This document shows, piece after piece, positions 7,926-15,894 of a stretch of DNA of 64,000 nt. Where the stretch lies: assembly GCA_002719955.1 (NCBI GenBank), contig PBFW01000024.1, positions 43,503 through 107,502 of the forward strand, written 5' to 3'. The position numbers and the translations under genes are program-made. The notes below the pieces were generated by a model, which made no database searches, was not told where the DNA came from, and saw nothing but the letters and a program-made list of their open reading frames with translations. The DNA is from Deltaproteobacteria bacterium (GTDB taxonomy: Bacteria > Myxococcota_A > UBA9160 > UBA4427). Each line of letters opens with the position of its first letter. The stretch's first letter is position 1.

Positions 7926-8984
7926 GTGACGCCCCCTGAATCCCAGCCGACAGTCGCCCCCGCGCTGACCGACCAATTTGCGCGCCCGCTCCGGGATCTG
8001 CGGATCTCGGTCCTGGATCGCTGCAATTATCGCTGTCCCTATTGCATGCCGACCGAGGTCTTCGGCGAGAAATATCAATTTCTGCCGCGTGAGAAGCTAC
8101 TGACCTTCGAGGAGATCGAGCGTCTCGTGCGGATTTTTCTCGACTTCGGGGTCGAAAAGATCCGCATCACGGGCGGCGAACCGCTCCTTCGACACGGGCT
8201 CCAGGATCTGATCGGCCGGCTTCGCGCCCTCGACGACCGACTCGATATCGCGCTCACGACCAATGGCAGCCTGCTTCCGAAATGGGCCGGGTCCCTCGCC
8301 AAAGCGGGCCTTCGCCGCATCACGGTCTCCCTCGACAGTCTCGATCCTGATATCTATCACCGGATGAACGGCGAGCGATTCGGCGTCGAACGCGTACTCG
8401 AGGGCATCGCCGCGGCGGAATCCGTGGGCCTCGGTCCGATCAAGATCAACTGTGTCGTCCAGCGTGGCGTGAACGATGACGGCCTCGTCGATCTGGCGCG
8501 GCATTTCCATGGAACGGGCCATATCCTGCGTTTCATCGAGTTCATGGACGTCGGTACACGCAACCAGTGGGATCTCGAACAGGTGGTTGACGCCTCCGAA
8601 ATCGTCGAGCGCATCGGCGCCGAGATCCCCCTCGAACCCGCCGATCCCAACTATGTCGGCGAGGTCGCGACCCGCTGGCGTTATGCGGATGGGGGCGGCG
8701 AGATCGGCGTGATTGCGAGCGTCTCCGCACCCTTCTGCGGCGATTGTACGCGGGCGCGACTCACGACCGAGGGCTCGCTCGTGACGTGTCTATTCGCCGA
8801 CGGCGGCGTCGACCTGCGGGCACCCATGCGGGCTGGTGCAGACGACGAGGCGCTGCGCGCGGCCATCTCGTCGACGTGGACGACACGCAAAGATCGCTAT
8901 AGCGAGGAGCGCGGCGAGTTGTTGCAGGTCGAGGGGACGACACCCAGCCGCGAGCGCGTGGAGATGTATCAGATCGGCGGCTGA
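7926..8984 (+). CDS. moaA: GTP 3',8-cyclase MoaA
   Basis: Radical-SAM enzyme that converts GTP to 3',8-cyclo-dihydro-GTP, the first step of molybdenum cofactor synthesis. The N-terminal SAM-cluster motif is Cys33-x3-Cys37-x2-Cys40 (DRCNYRCPYCMP), followed by KIRITGGEPLLR. The second cluster, which binds substrate, is in PFCGDCTRARLTTEGSLVTC. The protein ends with the double glycine (MYQIGG) that is essential in MoaA. At 352 aa it has the usual length. GTG at 7926 is the start. No other moa/moe gene is nearby. Its product would be needed by the molybdenum hydroxylase at 46.5 kb. Confidence 0.95.
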   Translation: MTPPESQPTVAPALTDQFARPLRDLRISVLDRCNYRCPYCMPTEVFGEKYQFLPREKLLTFEEIERLVRIFLDFGVEKIRITGGEPLLRHGLQDLIGRLRALDDRLDIALTTNGSLLPKWAGSLAKAGLRRITVSLDSLDPDIYHRMNGERFGVERVLEGIAAAESVGLGPIKINCVVQRGVNDDGLVDLARHFHGTGHILRFIEFMDVGTRNQWDLEQVVDASEIVERIGAEIPLEPADPNYVGEVATRWRYADGGGEIGVIASVSAPFCGDCTRARLTTEGSLVTCLFADGGVDLRAPMRAGADDEALRAAISSTWTTRKDRYSEERGELLQVEGTTPSRERVEMYQIGG

Positions 8985-9010
8985 CAAAATCCCCCCCCCC
9001 TTGTTTCCAG

Positions 9011-9591
9011 CTACTTAGATATGCCAGTTGCGTCCGTGGTGACGCCTGTTGACGTTTTGGTGACGTGCCACGAATCGAGCTCCGCGAGCAGGTCCGGCGG
9101 CAGATATCCCTCCGGCACGATCCACGGATTCTGGTAGGTCTCGATCGCCATGTACTTCGCGTAGTACTTCTCGGTCGTTGCTGCTGCATTGCTAATATCA
9201 CACAGCTTGGTGGTCAAGCGAAATCTCTAACTCAACGGTTGGTGTCGGATTTTTGGGCTTGCCACAGGAGTTACTTGTCAGAACGCCTAGCATCGGCGGT
9301 GCCGAAAGCGCTGCTTGAACGTTCTATCCGCCTCGGTCGTCTGCATGCGCAGGTCCCGAGCTGCCAGCCGATCATCTCGGCGCGCGCGTCGGATATTCGG
9401 GTGAGCGCTGCGACGTGGTAGACGCCGTCGACGAGGTACTCGACGCCGCTCTCAAATTTGACGGCCCCGGGGGTGTGGAGCGTGATGCGGTCTTCGTGTC
9501 GCGTGGACATCCCTGCTTCGCGAGATCCAGCCCTGTCCATCTGCCCGATTGCGGTCGAGTGGCGATTCCGCCCCCCGGCCAAGTTTGTCAT
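9011..9591 (-). pseudogene. Two unrecognised fragments, possibly remnants of a decayed gene
   Basis: Two minus-strand frames look protein-like but short. The segment 9591-9271 contains HEDRITLHTPGAVKF...EYLVDGVYHVAALTRISDARAEMIGW, which has the regular composition of a real enzyme and a faint resemblance to PhlG-type DAPG hydrolase proteins (pattern with aalTr...EMI.WW). The segment 9217-9011 contains MAIETYQNPWIVPEGYLPPDLLAELDSW. Neither is complete, and they lie in different frames beside a run of ten C residues at 8991-9000. I do not assign a function. The region separates moaA from the GMC gene and seems to hold nothing else. Confidence 0.25.
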
Positions 9592-9640
9592 TCGGGTCTA
9601 TCCTGATTCCCGACACACGAGCGCAGCGGGGAACGTGACC

Positions 9641-11245
9641 ATGAGCGAAGACGTCGCCGACGTATTGATCATCGGGGCCGGGGCATCGGGGGCTGCCGCT
9701 GCCTGGAGCCTCTCCGATACGGGGATGCGGATCGTCTGCTTGGAGCAGGGCGGGTGGGTGGACCCGACGGAGTACCCGACGAACGCCGCGAACTGGGAGA
9801 GCCAGTCGTTCGGGCCCTACGCCGTCGACCCGAACGTGCGCGGGCTCGAGACGGACTACCCGATCAACAACGACGACTCGGAGTGCGTTGTCGTGAATTT
9901 CAACGGCGTCGGTGGGAGCACGATCCTCTACGGCGCCCATTTCCCGAGGCTCCACCCCTCCGACTTCAAGGTGAAGACCCTCGACGGTGTCGCCGACGAC
10001 TGGCCGATCGACTACGCGACCCTCGAGCCCTATTTCGTCGAGAACGATCGGATCATGGGCGTGTCGGGACTGGCCGGCGATCCGATGTATCCGCCCAAGC
10101 AGCCACCGCTGCCGCCGCTCGCGATGGGCCTCGTTGGTGAGACGGTGGCGCGCGGGTACAACAAGCTCGGTTGGCATTGGTGGCCCTCCGATAGCGCGAT
10201 CATCTCCGAGCCCTACGATGGGCGCGACCGCTGCCTGAACCTCGGTCCTTGCCTGAGCGGTTGCTCCCAGGGCGGCAAGTCGAGCACCGACATCACCTAC
10301 TGGCCCCGGGCGGTCCAGCGCGGGGTCGAGCTGCGGACACGTTGTCGCGTCCGCGAGATCGCGGTCGATGACGAGGGCATGGCCAAGGGCGTCCACTACT
10401 ACGATGAGAACGGGGACGAACGGTTCCAGCGGGCCGAGATCGTGATCATGGCGTGCAATGGGATCGGAACGCCGCGCATCCTCCTCAATTCGAAGTCGTC
10501 ACAGTTCCCGGATGGGCTCGCGAATCGCAGCGGTCTCGTCGGCAAGAACCTGATGTTCCACGCGTTCGGCTTCGTGCAGGGGCTCTTCGACGAGCGCCTC
10601 GACAGCCACAAGGGACCCCAGGCCTGCTGCATCCTGAGCAAACAGTTCTACGAGACCGATTCGTCTCGTGGCTTCGTTCGTGGATACAACATGCAGATCA
10701 GCCGTGGAACCGGGCCGCTCTCGACGGCGATGGCGGGATTCGCGACGGGGCAGATTCCGTGGGGTGAGGGCCATCACGAGGCCTTTGCGAAGCGTTTCGA
10801 TCACGTTGCGGCCATCGGTATCGTCGGCGAGGACCTCCCGGAGGAGCACAACCGCGTGACCCTCGATCCCGAGCTCGTCGACTCCGATGGAATCCCTGCG
10901 CCGAAGATCACCTACAAGTATGGCGAGAACAGCCTGAAGATGATCCAGCACGGGCTCGCACGCGGCGAAGAAGTCATGCGCGCCGCCGGCGCCTACGAGG
11001 TCTCGAGTGGCGGCCCGCTGCGCCCGACGGGATGGCACCTGCTGGGCACCGCGCGGATGGGCAACGACCCGGGGAACTCTGTCGTGAACCCCTGGGGCCG
11101 CAGCCACGACGTGAAGAACCTCTTCATCATCGACGGTAGCATTTTCGTCACATCCGGCGGCGTGAACCCGGCGAGTACGATCCAGGCCTGCGCCCTCTAC
11201 ATCGCCGACTCGATCAAGAAGAACCTGTCGAACCTCTTCGACTGA
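9641..11245 (+). CDS. GMC-family FAD-dependent dehydrogenase, large subunit
   Basis: A 534-aa glucose-methanol-choline oxidoreductase that would oxidise an alcohol or sugar hydroxyl using FAD. The FAD-binding loop is VLIIGAGASGAAAAWSL near the N-terminus; the substrate domain includes FNGVGGSTILYGAHFPR, and the C-terminal GMC_oxred_C part shows GWHLLGTARMG and DGSIFVTSGGVNPASTIQA with the catalytic His/Asn region. A cysteine-rich CLNLGPCLSGC segment in the middle is typical of the membrane-associated gluconate/sorbitol-dehydrogenase type. Start ATG 9641 has GGGGAA about nine bases upstream. The small subunit follows 14 bp later, so the two form an operon; no cytochrome subunit is visible. Confidence 0.88.
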   Translation: MSEDVADVLIIGAGASGAAAAWSLSDTGMRIVCLEQGGWVDPTEYPTNAANWESQSFGPYAVDPNVRGLETDYPINNDDSECVVVNFNGVGGSTILYGAHFPRLHPSDFKVKTLDGVADDWPIDYATLEPYFVENDRIMGVSGLAGDPMYPPKQPPLPPLAMGLVGETVARGYNKLGWHWWPSDSAIISEPYDGRDRCLNLGPCLSGCSQGGKSSTDITYWPRAVQRGVELRTRCRVREIAVDDEGMAKGVHYYDENGDERFQRAEIVIMACNGIGTPRILLNSKSSQFPDGLANRSGLVGKNLMFHAFGFVQGLFDERLDSHKGPQACCILSKQFYETDSSRGFVRGYNMQISRGTGPLSTAMAGFATGQIPWGEGHHEAFAKRFDHVAAIGIVGEDLPEEHNRVTLDPELVDSDGIPAPKITYKYGENSLKMIQHGLARGEEVMRAAGAYEVSSGGPLRPTGWHLLGTARMGNDPGNSVVNPWGRSHDVKNLFIIDGSIFVTSGGVNPASTIQACALYIADSIKKNLSNLFD

Positions 11246-11259
11246 GCCAGGAGAGAACG

Positions 11260-11676
11260 ATGTCGAACGAATCCGTGCTCCGAGCCCTCCTCGATACGCT
11301 CGTCCCCGCTAGCGAGGACGGTCGCATGCCGAGTGCCTGCGAAGTCGGCTTCGATGCCTTCCTCGTGACCCAGGCTGAGGCCGTAGCCCCTGCGCTCCAG
11401 GCGATTCTCGCGCAGCTCGGCGACGACTTCGCCACGCTCTCTGCCGAGGCGCGCCACGAGAAGGTGACTGAGATCGGTGCGTCCGAGCCGGCGCTCTTTG
11501 CCGGCCTGCTCGCGCACGTCTACGACTGCTACTACCAGAACGACCGCGTTCGCCGCGCGATCGGCGTCGTGCAGGGCCCCGTCTTTCCACAAGGGAACGA
11601 GGTCGCCCGAGGAGATCTGACGCTGCTCGATCCGGTGATTGAGAACAGCGATCAGTATCGGTATCGCGAGCCGTAG
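11260..11676 (+). CDS. Gluconate 2-dehydrogenase subunit 3-like protein
   Basis: A 138-aa helical protein beginning VLRALLDTLVPASEDGRMPSA, the hallmark of the gluconate 2-dehydrogenase subunit 3 family (usually LxALxDxLIPxD.xGPGA). In characterised complexes this small subunit assists maturation, export or electron transfer of the GMC large subunit encoded next to it. No clear Tat signal is seen in this copy, although many relatives carry one. GGAGAGAA ends four bases before ATG. Function as partner of the upstream GMC enzyme rests on family and adjacency. Confidence 0.78.
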   Translation: MSNESVLRALLDTLVPASEDGRMPSACEVGFDAFLVTQAEAVAPALQAILAQLGDDFATLSAEARHEKVTEIGASEPALFAGLLAHVYDCYYQNDRVRRAIGVVQGPVFPQGNEVARGDLTLLDPVIENSDQYRYREP

Positions 11677-11702
11677 ATCCGGCGTTCCATCCGAGAGACA
11701 GC

Positions 11703-11845
11703 ATGCCGAGCACGGACCCCGGAATCCATCTCGCCGAGCGCGATGGAGTCGCGGCGAGGACCCTCGGCGACGGACGCGCGAACGCGATTGGACGTGCGTT
11801 TCTCGGGGAGATGGGCGAGCGCCTCGACGAGATCTCTTGCCGGCG
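11703..11845 (+). pseudogene. Enoyl-CoA hydratase/isomerase, N-terminal stub
   Basis: ATG 11703 with GAGAGA upstream opens a protein whose first 45 residues (GIHLAERDGVAARTLGDGRA, then NAIGRAFLGEMGERLDEI) match the start of crotonase-fold enoyl-CoA hydratases. The similarity stops at about 11845, where the sequence becomes an antisense transposase remnant. The oxyanion-hole and catalytic segments are missing, so no activity is possible. It lies 26 bp after the GMC small-subunit gene and was probably part of that operon. Confidence 0.6.
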
Positions 11846-12116
11846 CACACGATACCCAAATCGGGGCGATCAGGAGGTCAACGATCGCTCCGAGCAGAGC
11901 CCTTCGATGGCGGAGCCTTTCTATCTGGGCGATTGGCTCGGCATGATCTTGGGCAGCGAGATCGCAAACAATCACGTCTGGCGACCCGCGATGAATCCAA
12001 TTTCTGATGGTCGATCGTGGGATGTCCAGCTCGGGAAAGAGGTCTCGATCTCCGGACTCGCAGATTGAATCTTGGATTCGGTAGTCGTAGGTTCTTCGAG
12101 AGCGGAGCGCTTCCAT
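11840..12116 (-). mobile_element. Truncated transposase remnant (IS-type, N-terminal part)
   Basis: The minus-strand frame from ATG 12116 reads MEALRSRRTYDYRIQD, then LFPELDIPRSTIRNWIHRG and ERLRHRRALLGAIVDLLI. This is the N-terminal helix-turn-helix region of IS transposases of the integrase-core type, in which IPRSTIRxWIHRG is characteristic. The catalytic DDE domain that should follow is absent because similarity ends at about 11850, inside the hydratase stub. No terminal inverted repeats or target duplication were identified. The remnant marks an old insertion or deletion breakpoint. Confidence 0.6.
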
Positions 12117-12184
12117 TATTTGGAGCGTATCGGTAGAACCCTGGGGTGAGGGTGGGAGGGCTCGAAAATGCCCCGCGCTTTCAA

Positions 12185-12204
12185 GGCGTTGCCATTGCAA
12201 CGCC
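12185..12204. terminator. 8-bp hairpin downstream of the UGSC gene
   Basis: GGCGTTGC (12185-12192) and GCAACGCC (12197-12204) enclose the loop CATT. The hairpin lies 120 bp beyond the UGSC stop codon in its direction of transcription and could end that transcript, but there is no T-tract. The rest of 12117-12325 shows no gene. Confidence 0.4.
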
Positions 12205-12325
12205 TGAGATCCAGAATGTCATGAGACGGCGCACGGTCGCCCATTGGGGCGTCGTTGAACTGCGATTGAGCACCGACGCCTCAAAGGGTCACGAACCCGT
12301 GATGATCGAGGCTCGGCCCAGAGGC

Positions 12326-12841
12326 CTACTCGACGATGGCCAAGATCGATTCGAGGGCACGACGCGCTCGTACGACGACCTGTTCGTGATTCACTCCTCC
12401 GAGCGGGTGTTCGACACTGACTACACGAGGAGAGAAGCCCTTGAACTCCCCAAGTTCGCGAGCCAGGGCCTCGAACTTGGAGGTGGCGATCACGATGCAC
12501 GGAATGCCGCGGCGCTCGAGTTCCATCTGGTCGTGGAGACTCCACGACGTGCAGGAGCCTCAATCCGAGCTGGCGGCCACCGCGAAGTTGGCCTCGGTCG
12601 CAATCTGGTCGAGCAGGGCGGGCGCTGCAGCGACCGAAGCATTCGGCTTTGTGTAGTGATGAATCGAGGCCCCGAGTCGTTCTTCGAGTCGACTGCCGAG
12701 TTCAGCGAGCAGCCCGGCGGCGTTGGCCTTGCGATTATCGAACAAAGCGATCGAGATGGGCGCGGAACCCGGTTTTGGCATCGAGGCCAGCTGCGTAGCA
12801 GCCGGGGACTGCCGTCCTTCAGGAGAGTGGATCCAGACCAT
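12326..12841 (-). CDS. UGSC-motif selenoprotein with in-frame UGA
   Basis: Two abutting frames separated only by TGA (12562-12560) form one continuous 171-aa protein when UGA is read as selenocysteine. Residue 94 would be Sec within SSD-U-GSCTSWSLHDQMELE, the diagnostic motif of the UGSC (seleno)protein family, whose other members have Cys at that position. Upstream sequence (SIALFDNRKANAAGLLAELG, HHYTKPNASVAAA) and downstream sequence (RRGIPCIVIATSKFEALA, VVSVEHPLGG) both fit the family without a break. The start ATG 12841 has a perfect AGGAGG five bases upstream. A SECIS-like hairpin follows the UGA. The partner gene lies 93 bp upstream on the same strand. Redox chemistry is likely, but the reaction is unknown. 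Confidence 0.85.
12530..12548 (-). promoter_or_regulatory. Bacterial SECIS-like hairpin
   Basis: On the minus strand, 11 nt after the UGA, GTCGTGGA (12548-12541) pairs perfectly with TCCACGAC (12537-12530) around the three-base loop GTC. The apical loop starts 19 nt after the UGA and its first base is G. Both fit the published description of bacterial SECIS elements, which need a hairpin with a G in the first loop positions within roughly 16-37 nt of the UGA. It would recruit SelB-tRNASec. Confidence 0.75.
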
Positions 12842-12934
12842 GAGAGCCTCCTTGCCGACGTCGACGGACGACGGTTTCTAGGTAGTCGATGCCAGACAAG
12901 GTTTTGAATCGCCTCGCCGGTCCTCGAAGCTTCG

Positions 12935-13984
12935 CTAGACGTTCAATGGCAGCGTCACGCTTCGCGTGGGCCCCCAGCTCGTGAGGACGGCCGTGTGCTT
13001 GCCGGCCCCGCCCGCGACGAGGATACGGAAATCATCTGGATGGTCGACGCAGGGGAGCCTTTGGTCGAGTTCGGAGTCGGCGTGCATCCAGGGCCGCCAG
13101 CTATCCATCCCCGCGCATCCGCCCTCGGTCAGTTGCAGCCGCGAGAGTCGGGCGTGCTCATAGAGATAGAGCTGAACATCCCGGCGACTCCAGCCATCTG
13201 ACGCGATGAGTTGCGCATGTTCCGGACACAGGATGACGAAGACCTCGGCGTCGCAGGCGTAGGTTGCGTTGCTGCCGTGCGCGGCGGCCATCGAGGCGAT
13301 CGTCCGCAGGACGCCACGCGGTTCGATGCTCGTGTGATCCTGTGCGTTGTGCAAACTCTCGGAGATGAAGACGGTGAGGGCACTGGGCGCATCGATGCCG
13401 ATCGACGACGGATAGGATCGCCAGGGCGTCGCGGGCAGGTTTTCCGCAATGCAGATTCCGAATTGGCCCGGCTGACCTTGGGTCGTCATGCTCGCTTGGC
13501 CGGCGCGCGTACCACCGGCGTGGGAAAGCACGAATCGCACCGCTCGTCCAACGCTCGAGTTGGCTACCCAGCCCGGGCCGAAGGTGCCATGGCCGGCGTT
13601 GAATCCGAATCGCTCGACGGCTTCGCCGTGAACGATGATGAGGGAGGCTGCGGGGCCTGTCGTGGCCTGTGCGCCTGCGAGGTTTGCCTCGGGTCGGCAT
13701 AGCGCGGCAATGGCCGCGCGGACGATCGGAAAGAGTTCAGAGGGGCAGCCCGCCATGACGGCGTTGATTGCAATGACACGATTGGTGGCTTCGCCCTGGC
13801 GCGGCGGAAGGATGCCGACGAGTTCGTCGGGATCGAAATCGTTATGCTCGAAGAACGCGTCGACTCGAGCCTTCGTGGGCACGACAACGGGAAGGCCATC
13901 GCCCCAGCCTCGGCTGGTGAGGAACTCCCGGATCTCGGTGGGGTCTTCGGACGGTAACTCGAATCCATCGTGACAGGGTTCCAT
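12935..13984 (-). CDS. Partner protein of the UGSC selenoprotein (uncharacterised family)
   Basis: A 349-aa cytoplasmic protein without membrane segments or known catalytic motif. It contains the conserved opening RGWGDGLPVVVPTKARVDAF, then VGILPPRQGEATNRVIAINA, VMAGCPSELFPIV, HGTFGPGWVANSSVGRA and DGWSRRDVQLYLYEHARL. I recognise these as the large protein that is usually encoded beside, or fused to, UGSC-motif proteins. The start is taken at ATG 13984 (MEPCHDGFEL); a longer frame to 14035 lacks a ribosome site. Order and strand with the selenoprotein gene suggest a two-gene operon and probably a complex. The reaction is not known. Confidence 0.7.
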   Translation of the reverse strand: MEPCHDGFELPSEDPTEIREFLTSRGWGDGLPVVVPTKARVDAFFEHNDFDPDELVGILPPRQGEATNRVIAINAVMAGCPSELFPIVRAAIAALCRPEANLAGAQATTGPAASLIIVHGEAVERFGFNAGHGTFGPGWVANSSVGRAVRFVLSHAGGTRAGQASMTTQGQPGQFGICIAENLPATPWRSYPSSIGIDAPSALTVFISESLHNAQDHTSIEPRGVLRTIASMAAAHGSNATYACDAEVFVILCPEHAQLIASDGWSRRDVQLYLYEHARLSRLQLTEGGCAGMDSWRPWMHADSELDQRLPCVDHPDDFRILVAGGAGKHTAVLTSWGPTRSVTLPLNV

Positions 13985-14085
13985 CGTGAAACCTATAGCC
14001 GGACCGACTCGAGAGATCAAACCATTGCTTGGCATTGTCGCGAGAGATAGGCTCGGGCCGACTCGCTGCTCAGAGGATCGATTGC

Positions 14086-15075
14086 ATGTCCACAGCTCGG
14101 TACATCATCTACGGAGCAGGGGGGGTTGGTGCGAGTCTCGGGGCGCAGCTTGATCAAGCCGACCGCGAGGTCGTCTTGATCGCACGCGGCGAACATCTTC
14201 GTGCGATCAAGGAGAAGGGGCTCGAGTACCGCACGCCGCATGGGACTACTCGATTGAGGCTTTCCGCGGTGGGCCATCCCGAGGAACTCGAATTTCGTTC
14301 TGGCGATATCATCGTGCTATCGATGAAGACACAGGATTCCCTCGGCGCGCTCGATCAATTGGAGCATTCTGGCGTCGATGATCTCGTGATCCTATGCGCT
14401 CAAAACGGTGTCACCAACGAGCGATGGGCGTTGCGCCGATTCGAGCGGGTCTATGGACTGGCTGTCTGGATCCCCGCATCCTTCACCGGACCGGGCGTCG
14501 TTTCGAATTATGCCCCGGCTGCGCCGATCGACCTCGGGCGGGCGCCGCACGGATTCGACGAGACCGGCCACGATCTCGTTCGCGACCTGCGGGTGTCGGG
14601 CTTCGATGCCGCCGCACGCGAAAACGTGATGGACTGGAAATACACCAAGTTGCTCACGAACATCCAGACGACGATCGATGCGGTCTGCGGCACGCGAGAG
14701 GGCTTGGCGGATGTCTGCGAGCGCCTTCGCGAGGAAGCCGAGGCCTGTTATGTGAAGGCTGGAATCTCGCTCGTCCCCCACGCGGAACACGTCGAGAGGT
14801 TGCGGGGAGCCGCGCTTGCCATGGGCAGGATCGACGGAGCCGCCCGCTCCGGTGGTTCGAGTTCCCAGAGCCTCACCCGAGGCGTTGGCTCGATCGAAAC
14901 CAACTATATCAACGGAGAGATCGTGCTGCTGGGTCGGCTGCACGGCGTCGCGACACCGGCTAATCGAGTCGTCCAGTGCCTTGCGAATCAACTCGCGAAA
15001 GAGGGCGAGGGGGCGACTCCCATCCCGGTGGACACGTTGCATCGGCTGATTCAGGAGCGATCCGGGGCGCTTTGA
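14086..15075 (+). CDS. Ketopantoate-reductase-family oxidoreductase
   Basis: A 329-aa NAD(P)-dependent dehydrogenase of the 2-dehydropantoate 2-reductase (ApbA/PanE) superfamily. The nucleotide-binding turn is YIIYGAGGVGASLGAQL at the start, and the family signature WKYTKLLTNIQTTIDAVC with the catalytic lysine is near residue 185. A second conserved stretch, SQSLTRGVGSIETNYINGEI, corresponds to the C-terminal helical domain where PanE has S...QD/E..E. The enzyme acts on a 2-oxo or 2-hydroxy acid; with a divergent context it is probably not the pantothenate enzyme itself. Start ATG 14086 has AGAGGA upstream. It heads a three-gene operon; the next gene begins within its stop codon. Confidence 0.82.
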   Translation: MSTARYIIYGAGGVGASLGAQLDQADREVVLIARGEHLRAIKEKGLEYRTPHGTTRLRLSAVGHPEELEFRSGDIIVLSMKTQDSLGALDQLEHSGVDDLVILCAQNGVTNERWALRRFERVYGLAVWIPASFTGPGVVSNYAPAAPIDLGRAPHGFDETGHDLVRDLRVSGFDAAARENVMDWKYTKLLTNIQTTIDAVCGTREGLADVCERLREEAEACYVKAGISLVPHAEHVERLRGAALAMGRIDGAARSGGSSSQSLTRGVGSIETNYINGEIVLLGRLHGVATPANRVVQCLANQLAKEGEGATPIPVDTLHRLIQERSGAL

Positions 15076-15884
15076 TCGATTCGCACGTGCATGTCGTCTC
15101 GGCTGATGAAGAGGCCTATCCGCGCGCGTCAGATTCGCCGGCCGGGGCGCACGCTGCCGCTGCGATCGGTGCGGAGGAGATGCTCGAAATCGTTGATGAC
15201 GCAGGGATCGACCAGGTTGTTCTGGTTCAGTCCTTTGCCGCATACGCCTTCGACAATCGCTACGTGCTCGACATGGCGAGCTCGTATCCGGACCGTTTCG
15301 TCGCGGTCTGTGGAATCGACCCGAAGGCATCGGATGTCGAAGGTGTTGCCGAGGGGTTGGTGCGCGCTGGCGCGTGCGGGTTGCGGGTTCTGGCATTCAC
15401 CGAAGACTTCGAGGCCGAATGTCTTCGGCCGCTGATGCAGGTCGCCGCCGACTCGGGCGTTGCGGTGTGTCTGCTGGCGGTTCCTCGGATTCTAGAGGGC
15501 CTGGGTGACGTGCTTCGGGACTACCCGGACGTGCCGCTGGTGCTCGATCATTGCGGGCTCAAGGGCTTGGACGCTGGCGCGGAAGATCTCGGGGCTCCCG
15601 AATTCTTCGGACTCGCCCAGTTCGAGGCGGTCTACCCGAAGCTGTCGACCCGTGTCTTCGCCCATGCGACCGGTCCGGTCGAGCGGATCGTAGACGTCCT
15701 GGTGGACCGCTTCGGCGCGAGTCGGCTGATGTGGGGATCCGATTTTCCGGCTTCCCCGGTAGAATCCTATGGGGCGGCTGTGCGCGAGGCCCGAGAGTTG
15801 ATCGCGCGGTTGGATGCGGCCGGTCTCGAGGAAATCCTGAACGGAACGGCGAACCGAGTCTTTCGACTGGGCTCGGCAAATTGA
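15072..15884 (+). CDS. Amidohydrolase-family metal-dependent hydrolase
   Basis: A 270-aa TIM-barrel hydrolase of the amidohydrolase_2 (2-pyrone-4,6-dicarboxylate lactonase/ACMSD) group. The metal-binding His-x-His is at the N-terminus (LIDSHVHVVSADEE), a barrel His appears in VLDHCGLKG, and the late Asp lies in RLMWGSDFPASP. The start is best read as TTG 15072, which overlaps the TGA of the preceding gene by four bases (TTGA) and places the HxH at residues 5-7; the alternative upstream starts would give an extension without family match. Tight coupling suggests it opens a lactone or decarboxylates a product handled by the flanking reductases. Confidence 0.8.
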   Translation: MIDSHVHVVSADEEAYPRASDSPAGAHAAAAIGAEEMLEIVDDAGIDQVVLVQSFAAYAFDNRYVLDMASSYPDRFVAVCGIDPKASDVEGVAEGLVRAGACGLRVLAFTEDFEAECLRPLMQVAADSGVAVCLLAVPRILEGLGDVLRDYPDVPLVLDHCGLKGLDAGAEDLGAPEFFGLAQFEAVYPKLSTRVFAHATGPVERIVDVLVDRFGASRLMWGSDFPASPVESYGAAVREARELIARLDAAGLEEILNGTANRVFRLGSAN

Positions 15885-15894
15885 GGGGAACCCT

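Noticed and set aside
8991..9000. Run of ten C after moaA as a phase-variation tract
   Set aside because: It lies just after the stop codon and before unrecognised debris, not inside or at the promoter of a surface-protein gene.
11703..12068. A complete 121-aa hypothetical protein
   Set aside because: Only the first 45 residues are protein-like (enoyl-CoA hydratase); the rest is antisense to the transposase remnant.
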